This document shows, piece by piece, positions 27,501-34,345 of a DNA stretch of 64,000 nucleotides. Position 1 is the first letter of the stretch; the number at the start of each line of letters is the position of its first letter. Location of the stretch: assembly GCA_027493955.1 (NCBI GenBank), contig JAOSJT010000001.1, forward strand, positions 3,831,131 through 3,895,130. Direction: 5' to 3'. This stretch comes from Bacteroidia bacterium (GTDB lineage Bacteria; Bacteroidota; Ignavibacteria; SZUA-365). The position numbers were made by a program, and so were the translations under genes. Under the pieces are notes generated by a model. It made no database searches. It was given only the letters and a program-made list of their open reading frames with translations, and had not been told where the DNA came from.

Positions 27501-28973
27501 GCCCGAGGTGGCGGGGCGTGAAACCCATACCTCGAGCTCTTTGATAATGAGCTGCGGATTGAGTATCACCGGAGCGGTGGCGTTCTGATCGCGGTGCGAG
27601 AAGCGGTAGTTATAATAGGATTCGTACTGGTTTCTGCCCTGGGAATCGTTCTCGCGATACGCGAGATCAACGAAGTAGTAGTTGTCGGAGTACTCGTAGG
27701 CGCGTCGCTCGAATTTCTGCTCCTGTGCGCCTCCCGAAATGGCGAGTCTCGAGGATTCACCTTTTTTCTGCGATGCGATGGTGGAGAGGCGCAGGGGACC
27801 GATTTTAAACTCGGCTTTGATGCCGAACAGCGCACCACTGCCCTGAATCAGCGTGGAAGGCGTCTGCAGCGAAACGTTACCGGCTTCTACGGACTGCACG
27901 ATCTCATCTTCGTAGCCGGTGTATTTGATTTTGAGCTGATTCTCGTAATCAAAGGTACGCTCCGTACTCCAGTCTGCCCGAATACTCAGCTTGTCGCCCA
28001 CCATGCCATTCACATTGATTTGCACCTGCTGCTTGAAATTGGGCGAGAACTGCGTCGGGCGCAGGAAAACGGACTGCTGATCCGACGACTCGATGCGGAA
28101 ACCTGCATTGATGTCGATAGCACCGTTGATGCGCACACTGATACGGCTGCGGTCACCGAAGATGCTCATCAACGGATTGGGCGCAATAGGGATGTCAATT
28201 TCAGTGATATTTTTCAGCAAATTCTCGAGCGGATCTCCGCTTTCCGTATCAAAGCGGGTAACCTCGGCATTCGTACGGCGTTCACGCTCATAGTTATACC
28301 GCGCTCTGATATATTCATCGAGCGTCATGCGGTAGGGGATACGGACGTCGCGACCATTAACCACCTCGCGAATCAGTACTTCGTTCTTCGTGGAGTCGAT
28401 GGTCACGATGCGCTGGACGGCGTTGGAACTCAGGTATATCGGAGATTCGCGCCCGGGAAACGGCGTGGCAACGGGCGAAGGCTGGCGACGTTCGGGAAGG
28501 AATTTCGCACGTGTCGTACTATCCGAAGGCGGGATATTGAGACTGTCGTCCGGCCGCGGAGCAAGAGATGCAGCGAATGCCGCGAGCTCGAGGTCCGCAG
28601 CGAACGGATCAGCAATGATCGCTTGCTCTTCCGTCGCAGCGTCGTCCTCTGAGGCGACCAGCAACGCGGAGAGGTCGAACACCGGTCCGCTGTCAGACAT
28701 CTGAGCCGTAACCTGTTGCTGCTGTCCGGCGCTTGGATTCTCATACGCTGCTGCGGGTGCAAGCGGTTTTTGGAGCAGTGTTTGCGCGGCAAGCATTTCG
28801 TTCCAAGCCTGTGCCGCTTCGATAGTCACGCGGTGCCTGGAAAACGAAGGCGCGGTGCTGGCGCCGAGAAACAACAGCAGCGACAGCGCCGATGATGTCA
28901 GCAGAACGCCATAATAGCGGACAGGCGAGGACATACCTCGCCCCATGCCCGTCAGACGGGATGTTGGTCTCAT
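21504..28973 (-). CDS. sprA: T9SS outer-membrane translocon protein SprA
   Basis: SprA forms the very large single-chain beta-barrel through which type IX secretion cargo crosses the outer membrane. This 2489-residue protein has the family length. It opens with a hydrophobic export segment (VLLTSSALSLLLFLGAS), then SprA N-terminal blocks (SIRADWSTERTFDYENQLKIKYTGYEDEIVQSVEAGNVSL, in part). The rest alternates barrel strands, and QGEAAVVLPGGE and GIAYLDDFEG are strongly conserved family spots. The C-terminus consists of strands ending in ITIAGS. The start is uncertain: ATG at 28973 was used, TTG at 28994 and ATGs at 28946 and 28934 are alternatives. Confidence 0.94.
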   Translation of the reverse strand: MRPTSRLTGMGRGMSSPVRYYGVLLTSSALSLLLFLGASTAPSFSRHRVTIEAAQAWNEMLAAQTLLQKPLAPAAAYENPSAGQQQQVTAQMSDSGPVFDLSALLVASEDDAATEEQAIIADPFAADLELAAFAASLAPRPDDSLNIPPSDSTTRAKFLPERRQPSPVATPFPGRESPIYLSSNAVQRIVTIDSTKNEVLIREVVNGRDVRIPYRMTLDEYIRARYNYERERRTNAEVTRFDTESGDPLENLLKNITEIDIPIAPNPLMSIFGDRSRISVRINGAIDINAGFRIESSDQQSVFLRPTQFSPNFKQQVQINVNGMVGDKLSIRADWSTERTFDYENQLKIKYTGYEDEIVQSVEAGNVSLQTPSTLIQGSGALFGIKAEFKIGPLRLSTIASQKKGESSRLAISGGAQEQKFERRAYEYSDNYYFVDLAYRENDSQGRNQYESYYNYRFSHRDQNATAPVILNPQLIIKELEVWVSRPATSGVITDPQEREAIAFIDNPEGYNPSAADFPSSYAQYLDPNIRVDPKSGEIEAGKFKRLQRDIDYSINTATGILALNQSLQDDQVIAVAYRIEGPSDLRPDDDIVFGTFAGDPRLKVYKDANGQDVFSRMVLKLVKPRNLTPSFEKAWKQKVKSVYSLNTRNMRAEDLANFKLIYRSGGQPDQEVLPDISAQLIRLFGLDNTDDNGGYPDGKIDFLPGLTVNPVRGEIIFPTLEPWGDGLLNNFTQLLPNQPVATIQPYLFKELYTQTKSQARQSGLDKILIVGTTRGSSSAMYQLGFNVVPGSVRVTLNGSPLTPGVDYTVNEQIGSVQILKEEALAPGAKLEIDFEKQDLFTFASKTLVGARGEVDLNKDSYFGFTLLSLNQKTLSDKVRIGEEPISNTMFGIDAKTIIDLPVLTDALNTLPFISTKEKSSLSLQGEAAVVLPGGETKSSTIPSDNGEGIAYLDDFEGSRIFIPLQTAYSVWRLGSVPNILPTNNAPNDSTMNTNRAKLDWYNLPITSLSPKTVRVDDIWPEKSVAREDQRVTVLDLDYYPARRGSFNYTPDLGVQRRNWAGIIRLLPSNASNLVDGNFNYIEMWMKVDNHSGGKMIIDMGKVSEDVIPNAKLDSEDDVLPGSIRNGILNSGEDVGLDMLTDEQERSVYAAQIAAGLIPGDDPSGDNFSYDPNDWTRFNGTQGNGDQENGDPAGQFPDTEDLNNNSILDLANDYFRYIIDLDTSKFNLNAIDRNPYVVGGGTNGWYQFRIPLNNPDDRVGTPALDNVEYLRVTLTDIESPNDQPINVRIAEFNLVGNQWYERLRNDPKFAVSVVNVEDNPEYDVPPGVIRPRDRTRPDQQIFGNEQSLNLRFDNLEPDTLREAYRLFPGTGIDLFNYRRLKMYVHGDPQLEGTTYELVMRFGIDTANYYEYRAPISARWASENEVDIDFSELTAIKAVIDENSGYDDFPTRTNPNARFWVYGNPDIVRVQFISVGVRNKDARDISGNVWINELRVIQPNTKIGYAYNASMNLRLADIADISGSVSHTDPYFHGISERFSASRAWTTAWSMNTTLNIDRVFPQDWKGTQVRVTYSHAENLSKPLLLADNPDVEVEASVSALADKLRNEGKSQREIDTEVRNARIATQTLEIRDSWAIPTVRLKAPGESWLIQDVVNRLEMSYNYSITRFRSPVYRSRRNWQWQARVGYGYDFNRDSYVQPFKKIFDGVFLLDAYRDAKWYYLPSRVSTDATLERSRIEEVERFPVRFRPYTRTFTHGRSANLGFTLSEASLLNLSGSIGSNIRTSLLGLETEQVFDENGDAVLDEFGIPVVTQRQSSAIFGDIFFKNGGINLGPPTNYQQQFSLQSRPAIPRILNLDRFIDLSAGYTVSYNWQQNIQQADQGRTASYNASINSTLNVKLRQMFEPLFGKSGTTAPVPDRKPMPGRRTVQPESPPEDTGDDSERIENLPLRELLQRLEERDPARFAREIEKLRPVVEQESQMRDMKANAKGDEDIERLVKLNEEIQLVRKRAIGLLRNEVEPEGEEGAESAGGWNPASAVFGTLGDILYYGIKVPFLDFDNLGFTFAQNNSSTVGGVRGQTGFSTFWTSNPFGNPPNADVGPSQLYQLGLISDPNPSSGRLAFRSSFPFIGIEDYRRGLRAPNPTGTFADNYAQSNTFSIKTNRPLWEGARLDLTWDLRWSINKNYQIRTTDLGEQIITSVTTSGKLERSFLAFPDFMFFSYFNTNMNAVNERFQELLNDASDGRTESEKLGQAFEDGFEAIPWLNAILANFLPRVNWGIRWDGVEKWSLLAGLADRISLEHRYSSSYGDSWRLSQDDGSRITETKQVGYNFQPLIGIQLGFNQIWGGDLSVQTRWSKKGTFGLNTSASNITEDNMDEITMTSEFKKTGFDMPMFGLTLKNDINFSLAFSLAKNAARIYSINDLGSGGQPREGTTRITIEPRVRYSISQRVQASLFYRYQRTKPDAEAGSRIPGTTIHEGGLEMRITIAGS

Positions 28974-29301
28974 ACGATTCGTGTTGGCAGTCAAATGTCT
29001 CTTGCCGTGTGCGAGTGGAGATCAGTCAAATGTACCGTAGCGCTCGCCTCGATAGAAACCCTTGGGTTGTGGAAAAAGAATAGAGATAGCGTGGTATCGA
29101 CAATGAGCAGAATTGCTTTAACAATAGTGAAAAACAAAAATACGCAAGATGTCTGCGAAGGTGCAACAAGTGGAGTCCGTGAAATTCGGTATATTGAGAT
29201 CAGCGCCAAGACAACGTGCGGTGAGGCACAGAATGCATGTTACATCTCCGCAGCCTCTCCCGCAATGGAAAATTTCATGGGTTCATTTCCGACTGCAGTT
29301 C
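28974..29301. other. Intergenic region between divergent sprA and lptF-like genes
   Basis: These 328 bases carry the promoters of both genes. An 11-base direct repeat CAGTCAAATGT occurs at 28988-28998 and 29023-29033, and TATATTG lies at 29190. No gene was found. Confidence 0.4.
29190..29196 (+). promoter_or_regulatory. Candidate -10 element TATATTG before the lptF-like gene
   Basis: TATATTG lies about 105 bases before the chosen start of the lptF-like gene. It is the same heptamer as at 8885 and 47443. No strong -35 was recognised. Confidence 0.28.
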
Positions 29302-30753
29302 ATGATCCTTTCCCGGCACATCCTTCGCTCGCATGTTGGTCCGTTCATATTCTCGAACGCGATCATCATTTTCCTGTTTCTTTTGCAGTTTCTAATGAAG
29401 CGGGCAGGCGATCTTGTGGGAAAGGGTTTGAGTACCTGGGTCATTCTGGAACTGATCGCGCTCAACCTCGCGTGGATTCTTGTCCTTTCCGTGCCGATGT
29501 CCACATTGGTCGCCTCACTGATGGCGTTCGGCAAACTCTCCGCCGACAACGAGACAACTATCATGCGCGCATGCGGCATGAGTCTGTACCGCATGATGAC
29601 GCCTGTGCTCCTCGCCGGAGCGATGGTGACCGCGGTGCTGATCTGGTTCAACAATTCGGTACTGCCGGAGGCGAACATTCGTCTGCAAACGCTGATGACG
29701 GACATCGTTCGTATCAAGCCGACGCTCTCCATCCAGGCAGGGGTGTTCACCACCGAACAGGAACTTCCCAATTACCGCATTCTGGTTCGTACCACTTTCG
29801 AGAAGAGCAATGATCTTGAGGGAGTGACCATTTACGATCTTTCCGATCCCGACCGCAGCGTGGTACTCACCGCAGAGCGGGGCAAGGTCAGTTTCTCCGC
29901 CGACTACAACAACATCATGATGGACCTTGAATCGGGTGAAATCCATGAGGTTGATGCCGCCACGATGAAGCGCTACCGCATGTTGCGCTTCACACGACAC
30001 CGGGTATCGATGCCCGCCAGCGGATTCGGCTTTCAACGGACCGATGCTTCGACCATGCGACGCGACGACCGCACGATGAGCTCCGCGATGATGCAAAGCA
30101 TTGTCGACAGCGTCGCGGCGGTGCAGGAAGAGAAACGTGAACGTTTCGCCGAGAGAATGCAGGGGCACATCCGTGCGTATCTGCGAGGTGCGCCCCGCTT
30201 CTATGCCGCTGCCCCGATGCGCTTTCGTGACCTGGGTATGGGTGACAGCACGTCAACCGCGAAGCGGGAAGGTTTCGATACTGTTGCGGTGGCATTTCGT
30301 GCACTGAACGATGTGCGGCAGTTGCAAGCGGAGGCGATGGCCGACGCAAGTGGCATCGAGTTCGATGAGCGGCAAATTGATCGCTATCTCGTAGAGATCT
30401 ATAAAAAATATTCCATTCCGGTCGCCTGTCTGGTTTTTCTGTTCATCGGAATCCCGTTGGGCACCATGGCGAGGCGCGGCGGATTCGGGATGGGAGCGGG
30501 GCTCAGTCTCGGTTTCTTCCTTTTCTACTGGGCCTGCCTTATTGGAGGAGAAAAGCTTGCGGATCGCGGTGCTTTCAGTCCCTTCTGGGGAATGTGGCTG
30601 GCGAATTTCATTCTTGGCGTGATGGGAGTGCTTTTGACCATTCGTACTGCAAAAGAATCCACCTTCATCGACTGGTCGTTCCTTTCCCGTTTTGTACCGA
30701 AAGGATTTCGGGGTGAAGCGTCTTCAGAGGTTGCGGGAAGGAGGATGGGATGA
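29302..30753 (+). CDS. LptF/LptG family LPS export permease (YjgP/YjgQ), first of two
   Basis: A 483-residue inner-membrane permease. With its partner and the LptB ATPase it would pull lipopolysaccharide from the inner membrane toward the Lpt bridge. Membrane segments lie at about residues 12-32, 50-75 and 95-125, and three or four more are in the last 130 residues (PVACLVFLFIGIPLGTMARRGG, family motif). The middle is a jellyroll periplasmic domain, here with an unusual stretch of about 100 extra residues (MRRDDRTMSSAMM onward). The ATG at 29302 is placed just before the first helix. Its stop overlaps the next gene by four bases. Confidence 0.92.
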   Translation: MILSRHILRSHVGPFIFSNAIIIFLFLLQFLMKRAGDLVGKGLSTWVILELIALNLAWILVLSVPMSTLVASLMAFGKLSADNETTIMRACGMSLYRMMTPVLLAGAMVTAVLIWFNNSVLPEANIRLQTLMTDIVRIKPTLSIQAGVFTTEQELPNYRILVRTTFEKSNDLEGVTIYDLSDPDRSVVLTAERGKVSFSADYNNIMMDLESGEIHEVDAATMKRYRMLRFTRHRVSMPASGFGFQRTDASTMRRDDRTMSSAMMQSIVDSVAAVQEEKRERFAERMQGHIRAYLRGAPRFYAAAPMRFRDLGMGDSTSTAKREGFDTVAVAFRALNDVRQLQAEAMADASGIEFDERQIDRYLVEIYKKYSIPVACLVFLFIGIPLGTMARRGGFGMGAGLSLGFFLFYWACLIGGEKLADRGAFSPFWGMWLANFILGVMGVLLTIRTAKESTFIDWSFLSRFVPKGFRGEASSEVAGRRMG

Positions 30754-31859
30754 TGGGACGCCTTGACCGTTACGTCGCCGTGCAGTTCGTGAAGACCGTA
30801 TTGTTCGGACTGCTCGCATTCAGTGTGATTTTTATTCTGGTGGATATGATCGAGAATCTCGACGATTTCATCGATCAGAACGTTGCGCTGGAAAACATTA
30901 TCCTGTACTATGCGTACTTCCTCCCGCGCATTTTCAGTCTCATGGTGCCTGTGGCGATGCTGCTGTCGGCGCTGTTTGTGGTGGGAAGATTGAGTAACAA
31001 CAACGAGCTTACCATCATCAAATGCGCCGGCAGAAGTTTGTACCGTTTCATGCTGCCGTTACTCGCTGTAGGAGTGATCGTGAGCGGTATCATGCTTGCG
31101 TTCGACGGTTGGCTGGTCCCGCACATCAATGCCGCCCGGTTGAATCTCGAGCGCGAGCATCTGAAAAAACACCTGAGCAGTGGTGGTCGGTACAACATGT
31201 TTTTCCAGGATCGTGGTCAGCGCATTGTATCCGTGGAGTATTACGACGAGGCCAGCGCAGTCGCGCGAAGGGTGCGTTTGCAGACCTTTGATGAACGCGA
31301 TCCGACGCGTATGGTGCAGCGGCTCGATGCGGAGCGAATGGAGTGGCGTGAGGATACGCGGGAATGGGTGGCGTTCGTCGGCCTGCAGCGAAGCTTTGGT
31401 ACGGATACCACCCGGCCCATCCAGGAAAGGGAAACCATAGAGTCCTTCGACAGCCTGCGTTTAGGACCATTGGCTCTCACACCGGAGGTCATTATCCGGA
31501 TGCAACAGAAGCCCGAGGAACTGGGCCTGGAAGAGTTCCGTGACTATATCGAGCGGCAGCGTCTGGCAGGGAGCGACATCGCGCGTTTGCGGGTGGATTA
31601 TCACGGGAAGATCGCCTTTCCTTTCGCTTCACTCATCGTAGTCTTCTTCGGGGTGCCTTTCGCTTCCGTCAAGCGCCGCAGCGGTCTGGCCGTGCAGTTC
31701 GGTATCAGCATCTTCCTTTTATTCGTGTACATGGTGAGCCAGAAACTCAGCCAGATTTTTGGTTATAATGGGAATATCCACCCTCTGCTGGCTGCCTGGC
31801 TGCCGAATCTGTTGTTCCTCGCCGCCGGCGGTACCATTCTTTTCAGGGTGCAAAAATAG
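30750..31859 (+). CDS. LptF/LptG family LPS export permease, second of two
   Basis: A 369-residue protein with six membrane segments and a central periplasmic domain, the normal LptF/LptG length. N-terminal LDRYVAVQFVKTVLFGLLAF and the C-terminal motif KIAFPFASLIVVFFGVPFASVKRRSGLAVQFG are characteristic. It begins at ATGATG inside the stop of the first permease gene, behind a GGAAGGAGG ribosome binding site, so the pair is translationally coupled and probably forms a heterodimer. Which of the two is LptF and which LptG cannot be decided by eye. Confidence 0.93.
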   Translation: MMGRLDRYVAVQFVKTVLFGLLAFSVIFILVDMIENLDDFIDQNVALENIILYYAYFLPRIFSLMVPVAMLLSALFVVGRLSNNNELTIIKCAGRSLYRFMLPLLAVGVIVSGIMLAFDGWLVPHINAARLNLEREHLKKHLSSGGRYNMFFQDRGQRIVSVEYYDEASAVARRVRLQTFDERDPTRMVQRLDAERMEWREDTREWVAFVGLQRSFGTDTTRPIQERETIESFDSLRLGPLALTPEVIIRMQQKPEELGLEEFRDYIERQRLAGSDIARLRVDYHGKIAFPFASLIVVFFGVPFASVKRRSGLAVQFGISIFLLFVYMVSQKLSQIFGYNGNIHPLLAAWLPNLLFLAAGGTILFRVQK

Positions 31860-31953
31860 CCTTGAATTTCATCAACCTTCATCGTTACCTTAATAGGCTG
31901 TGGTCGATTTTCGACTTCAGCTCGATTGCCTCGTTTTACGCTGGAAAGAGAAA

Positions 31954-32376
31954 ATGAGAATAGCACGTGATTTTCACTGGGAGATGGGGCACCGCCTGCC
32001 GTTTCACCAGAGCGGCTGCGCCAACATTCATGGACATTCCTATCGCCTCACGGTGGAGCTCACCGGCCGTCTCGATGCCAACGGCATGTTGATGGATTAT
32101 GGGGAGATGAAGCGTCTTATCATGCCGTTGATCGACGAGCTCGATCACGCGTTTCTGTGTGACGACAAGGACACACTTATGCTGAATTTTCTGAGCGGCA
32201 GCGGCCTCAAGTACAAAATCGTCCCCTTCACTTCGACAGCGGAAAACCTCTCGTTGTATCTCCTCGACGAGCTCTGGAAAGTGTTCGAGTCTAAAGCGGA
32301 AGTGACAGCATTGAAACTTCGTCTACGAGAAACGGAGATTTCCTATGCCGAAGTTGAGCGTTCAAGAACCGCTTAA
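31954..32376 (+). CDS. queD: 6-pyruvoyl-tetrahydropterin synthase / QueD family
   Basis: A 140-residue enzyme of the PTPS/QueD family. QueD makes 6-carboxy-5,6,7,8-tetrahydropterin for queuosine and other deazapurines. Zinc ligands are His13 (MGH), His26 and His28 (IHGHSY), and the catalytic Cys22 is in SGCANIHGH. The second-half motifs DYGEMKRLI, LDHAFL and PFTSTAENL are in place. GGAAAGAG precedes the ATG at 31954. No other queuosine gene is in the window, so a pterin role cannot be excluded. Confidence 0.9.
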   Translation: MRIARDFHWEMGHRLPFHQSGCANIHGHSYRLTVELTGRLDANGMLMDYGEMKRLIMPLIDELDHAFLCDDKDTLMLNFLSGSGLKYKIVPFTSTAENLSLYLLDELWKVFESKAEVTALKLRLRETEISYAEVERSRTA

Positions 32377-32494
32377 TCGTTGAAATACAATATTTTACTG
32401 CGATTGTTGAAAAAACATTGCATATTCATCCCCGTTTTCTTATTTTCCTGTGTCGTTTTGGCGTCTTCATTTAAAGTAATACCCGAGGTCCGGA

Positions 32495-33148
32495 ATGAAA
32501 TTCTTCATTGACAGCGCAAATATTGAAGAAATCCGTGAAGCAGCCAGTCTCGGCATTCTGGATGGAGTGACCACGAATCCGTCGTTGGTTGCGAAGGAGG
32601 GTCGTAATTTCCGCCAATTGCTCGATGAAATTCTTGCCATCGTGGACGGTCCGGTCAGTGCCGAAGTCGTGTCCGTGGACAACGAAGGAATTTTAAGAGA
32701 AGCTCGCGAGCTTGCCGCCATTCATCACAACATCGTCGTCAAGGTCCCACTTATTCGTGAAGGGCTCAAGGCCGTCCGGCAGCTGACGGACGAAGGCATC
32801 AAGACGAACGTCACCCTTTGCTTTTCCCCCACGCAGGCCTTGCTTGCCGCCAAGGCCGGCGCCACCTACATCTCGCCATTTATCGGTCGTCTCGATGATA
32901 TCAGCATCGACGGCATGGAATTGATACAGCAAATCGTCACAATCTACCAAAACTACGATTTCCCGACGCAAGTACTCGCGGCCAGCATCCGACATCCCTT
33001 GCATGTAGTGGATGCGGCGCTGATGGGTGCGCATGTCGCGACGATTCCATTCAAAATCATTGAGCAAATGTTTTTCCATCCGTTGACGGACAGCGGTTTG
33101 CAGCGTTTTCTCGATGACTGGAAGAAACACGAGACAAAGCTCGTTTGA
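32495..33148 (+). CDS. Transaldolase / fructose-6-phosphate aldolase family (TalC-like)
   Basis: A 217-residue small-type transaldolase. It joins or splits sugar phosphates through a Schiff base, serving the pentose phosphate pathway. The Schiff-base lysine is Lys83 in [22 protein letters not shown] at 24-36 and [32 protein letters not shown] are the other active-site blocks. The ATG follows GAGG by eight bases. The short form is the one usually annotated as transaldolase in Gram-positives and Bacteroidota; fructose-6-phosphate aldolase activity is the alternative. Confidence 0.95.
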   Translation: MKFFIDSANIEEIREAASLGILDGVTTNPSLVAKEGRNFRQLLDEILAIVDGPVSAEVVSVDNEGILREARELAAIHHNIVVKVPLIREGLKAVRQLTDEGIKTNVTLCFSPTQALLAAKAGATYISPFIGRLDDISIDGMELIQQIVTIYQNYDFPTQVLAASIRHPLHVVDAALMGAHVATIPFKIIEQMFFHPLTDSGLQRFLDDWKKHETKLV

Positions 33149-33194
33149 CAGACGATCTCAACCTTTTTTTCATATTTATTTCTGGCTGACTGTA

Positions 33195-34280
33195 ATGAAG
33201 CGTACAGCATTTCATGACATCCATGTGCGTCTCGGCGCCAAAATGGTCGAGTTCGCAGGTTTTCACATGCCCATTCAATACTCAGGTATTATCGCGGAGC
33301 ACAAACGCGTACGCAGTACTGTTGGCGTATTCGACGTCACGCACATGGGAGAGTTCGAGGTTCGCGGGGCGGATGCGTTTTCCTTTGTCCAGCGCATGAC
33401 CACAAACGACGTGACGAAGCTGGCGGAGGGTCAAGTGCAGTACTCGACGATGTGCTACGATCACGGGGGCATCGTTGACGACCTCTTGGTGTACCACTGT
33501 GGCGATTTTCTCCAACTTGTGGTAAATGCATCCAATCTCGAGAAAGATTTCAACTGGCTCAAGGAGCACATCCAGGGTGATGTGCAGCTCATCGACAAAA
33601 GTGATGAGACCGCGCTGCTTGCCGTGCAGGGCCCGAAATCCCTTGATACACTGCAGAAGCTGACGAGCACCGATCTTTCATCCCTGAAATACTACACCTT
33701 CACGCGTGGTGACATCGCAGGAATTCCCTGTATGATATCCCGAACGGGATACACCGGAGAACTCGGTTTCGAACTGTACACCACGGCCGATGAGGCTGCC
33801 GCTGTACGGTTGTGGGACGCCATCTTCGAGGCAGGCAAAGAATTCGACATCGAGCCGATCGGATTGGGTGCGCGCGACACCTTACGGCTCGAAGTGGGTT
33901 TCTGCCTGTACGGAAACGACATTGACCAGACTACCCATCCGCTCGAAGCCAAGCTCGGTTGGATTACCAAGTTGCAGAAGGGCGATTTCATCGGCAGGGA
34001 TGCCATGATGAAGGCAAAGGAAGAAGGCTTAAAGCGCGCGCTTGTCGGTATGACGGTTGAGGGCCGCCTGGTACCGCGTCATGGGTATCCCATTTCCGTA
34101 AGCGGGACCGAATGCGGCGTGATCACCTCCGGCACCATGTCACCCATGCTGGAAAAGGGCATCGCCATGGGGTATGTCCCGGTCGAGCATAGCCAGCCAG
34201 GAAGCCAGATCGATGTCATGATTCGTAATCAGATGGTACCGGCCACGGTGGTTAGGTTGCCGTTCATCGAGAAACAATAA
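33195..34280 (+). CDS. gcvT: Glycine cleavage system T protein (aminomethyltransferase)
   Basis: GcvT passes the aminomethyl group's carbon to tetrahydrofolate in glycine breakdown. The 361-residue protein has the family length and motifs: GAKMVEFAGFHMPIQYSG near the N-terminus, FDVTHMGEFEV, MTTNDVTKLAEGQVQYSTMC, RTGYTGELGFE and the folate-side GLGARDTLRLE. The C-terminal barrel ends with GYPISVSGTECGVITSGTMSP. The ATG at 33195 begins MKRTAFHDIH, in line with the family. Other glycine cleavage genes are not in the window. Confidence 0.97.
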   Translation: MKRTAFHDIHVRLGAKMVEFAGFHMPIQYSGIIAEHKRVRSTVGVFDVTHMGEFEVRGADAFSFVQRMTTNDVTKLAEGQVQYSTMCYDHGGIVDDLLVYHCGDFLQLVVNASNLEKDFNWLKEHIQGDVQLIDKSDETALLAVQGPKSLDTLQKLTSTDLSSLKYYTFTRGDIAGIPCMISRTGYTGELGFELYTTADEAAAVRLWDAIFEAGKEFDIEPIGLGARDTLRLEVGFCLYGNDIDQTTHPLEAKLGWITKLQKGDFIGRDAMMKAKEEGLKRALVGMTVEGRLVPRHGYPISVSGTECGVITSGTMSPMLEKGIAMGYVPVEHSQPGSQIDVMIRNQMVPATVVRLPFIEKQ

Positions 34281-34345
34281 AGGAGGTCGCTTCCGCCCGG
34301 TCACACCTTTTTGCACAGGATTTCGTTCACTGTTCCTGCAGCGAA

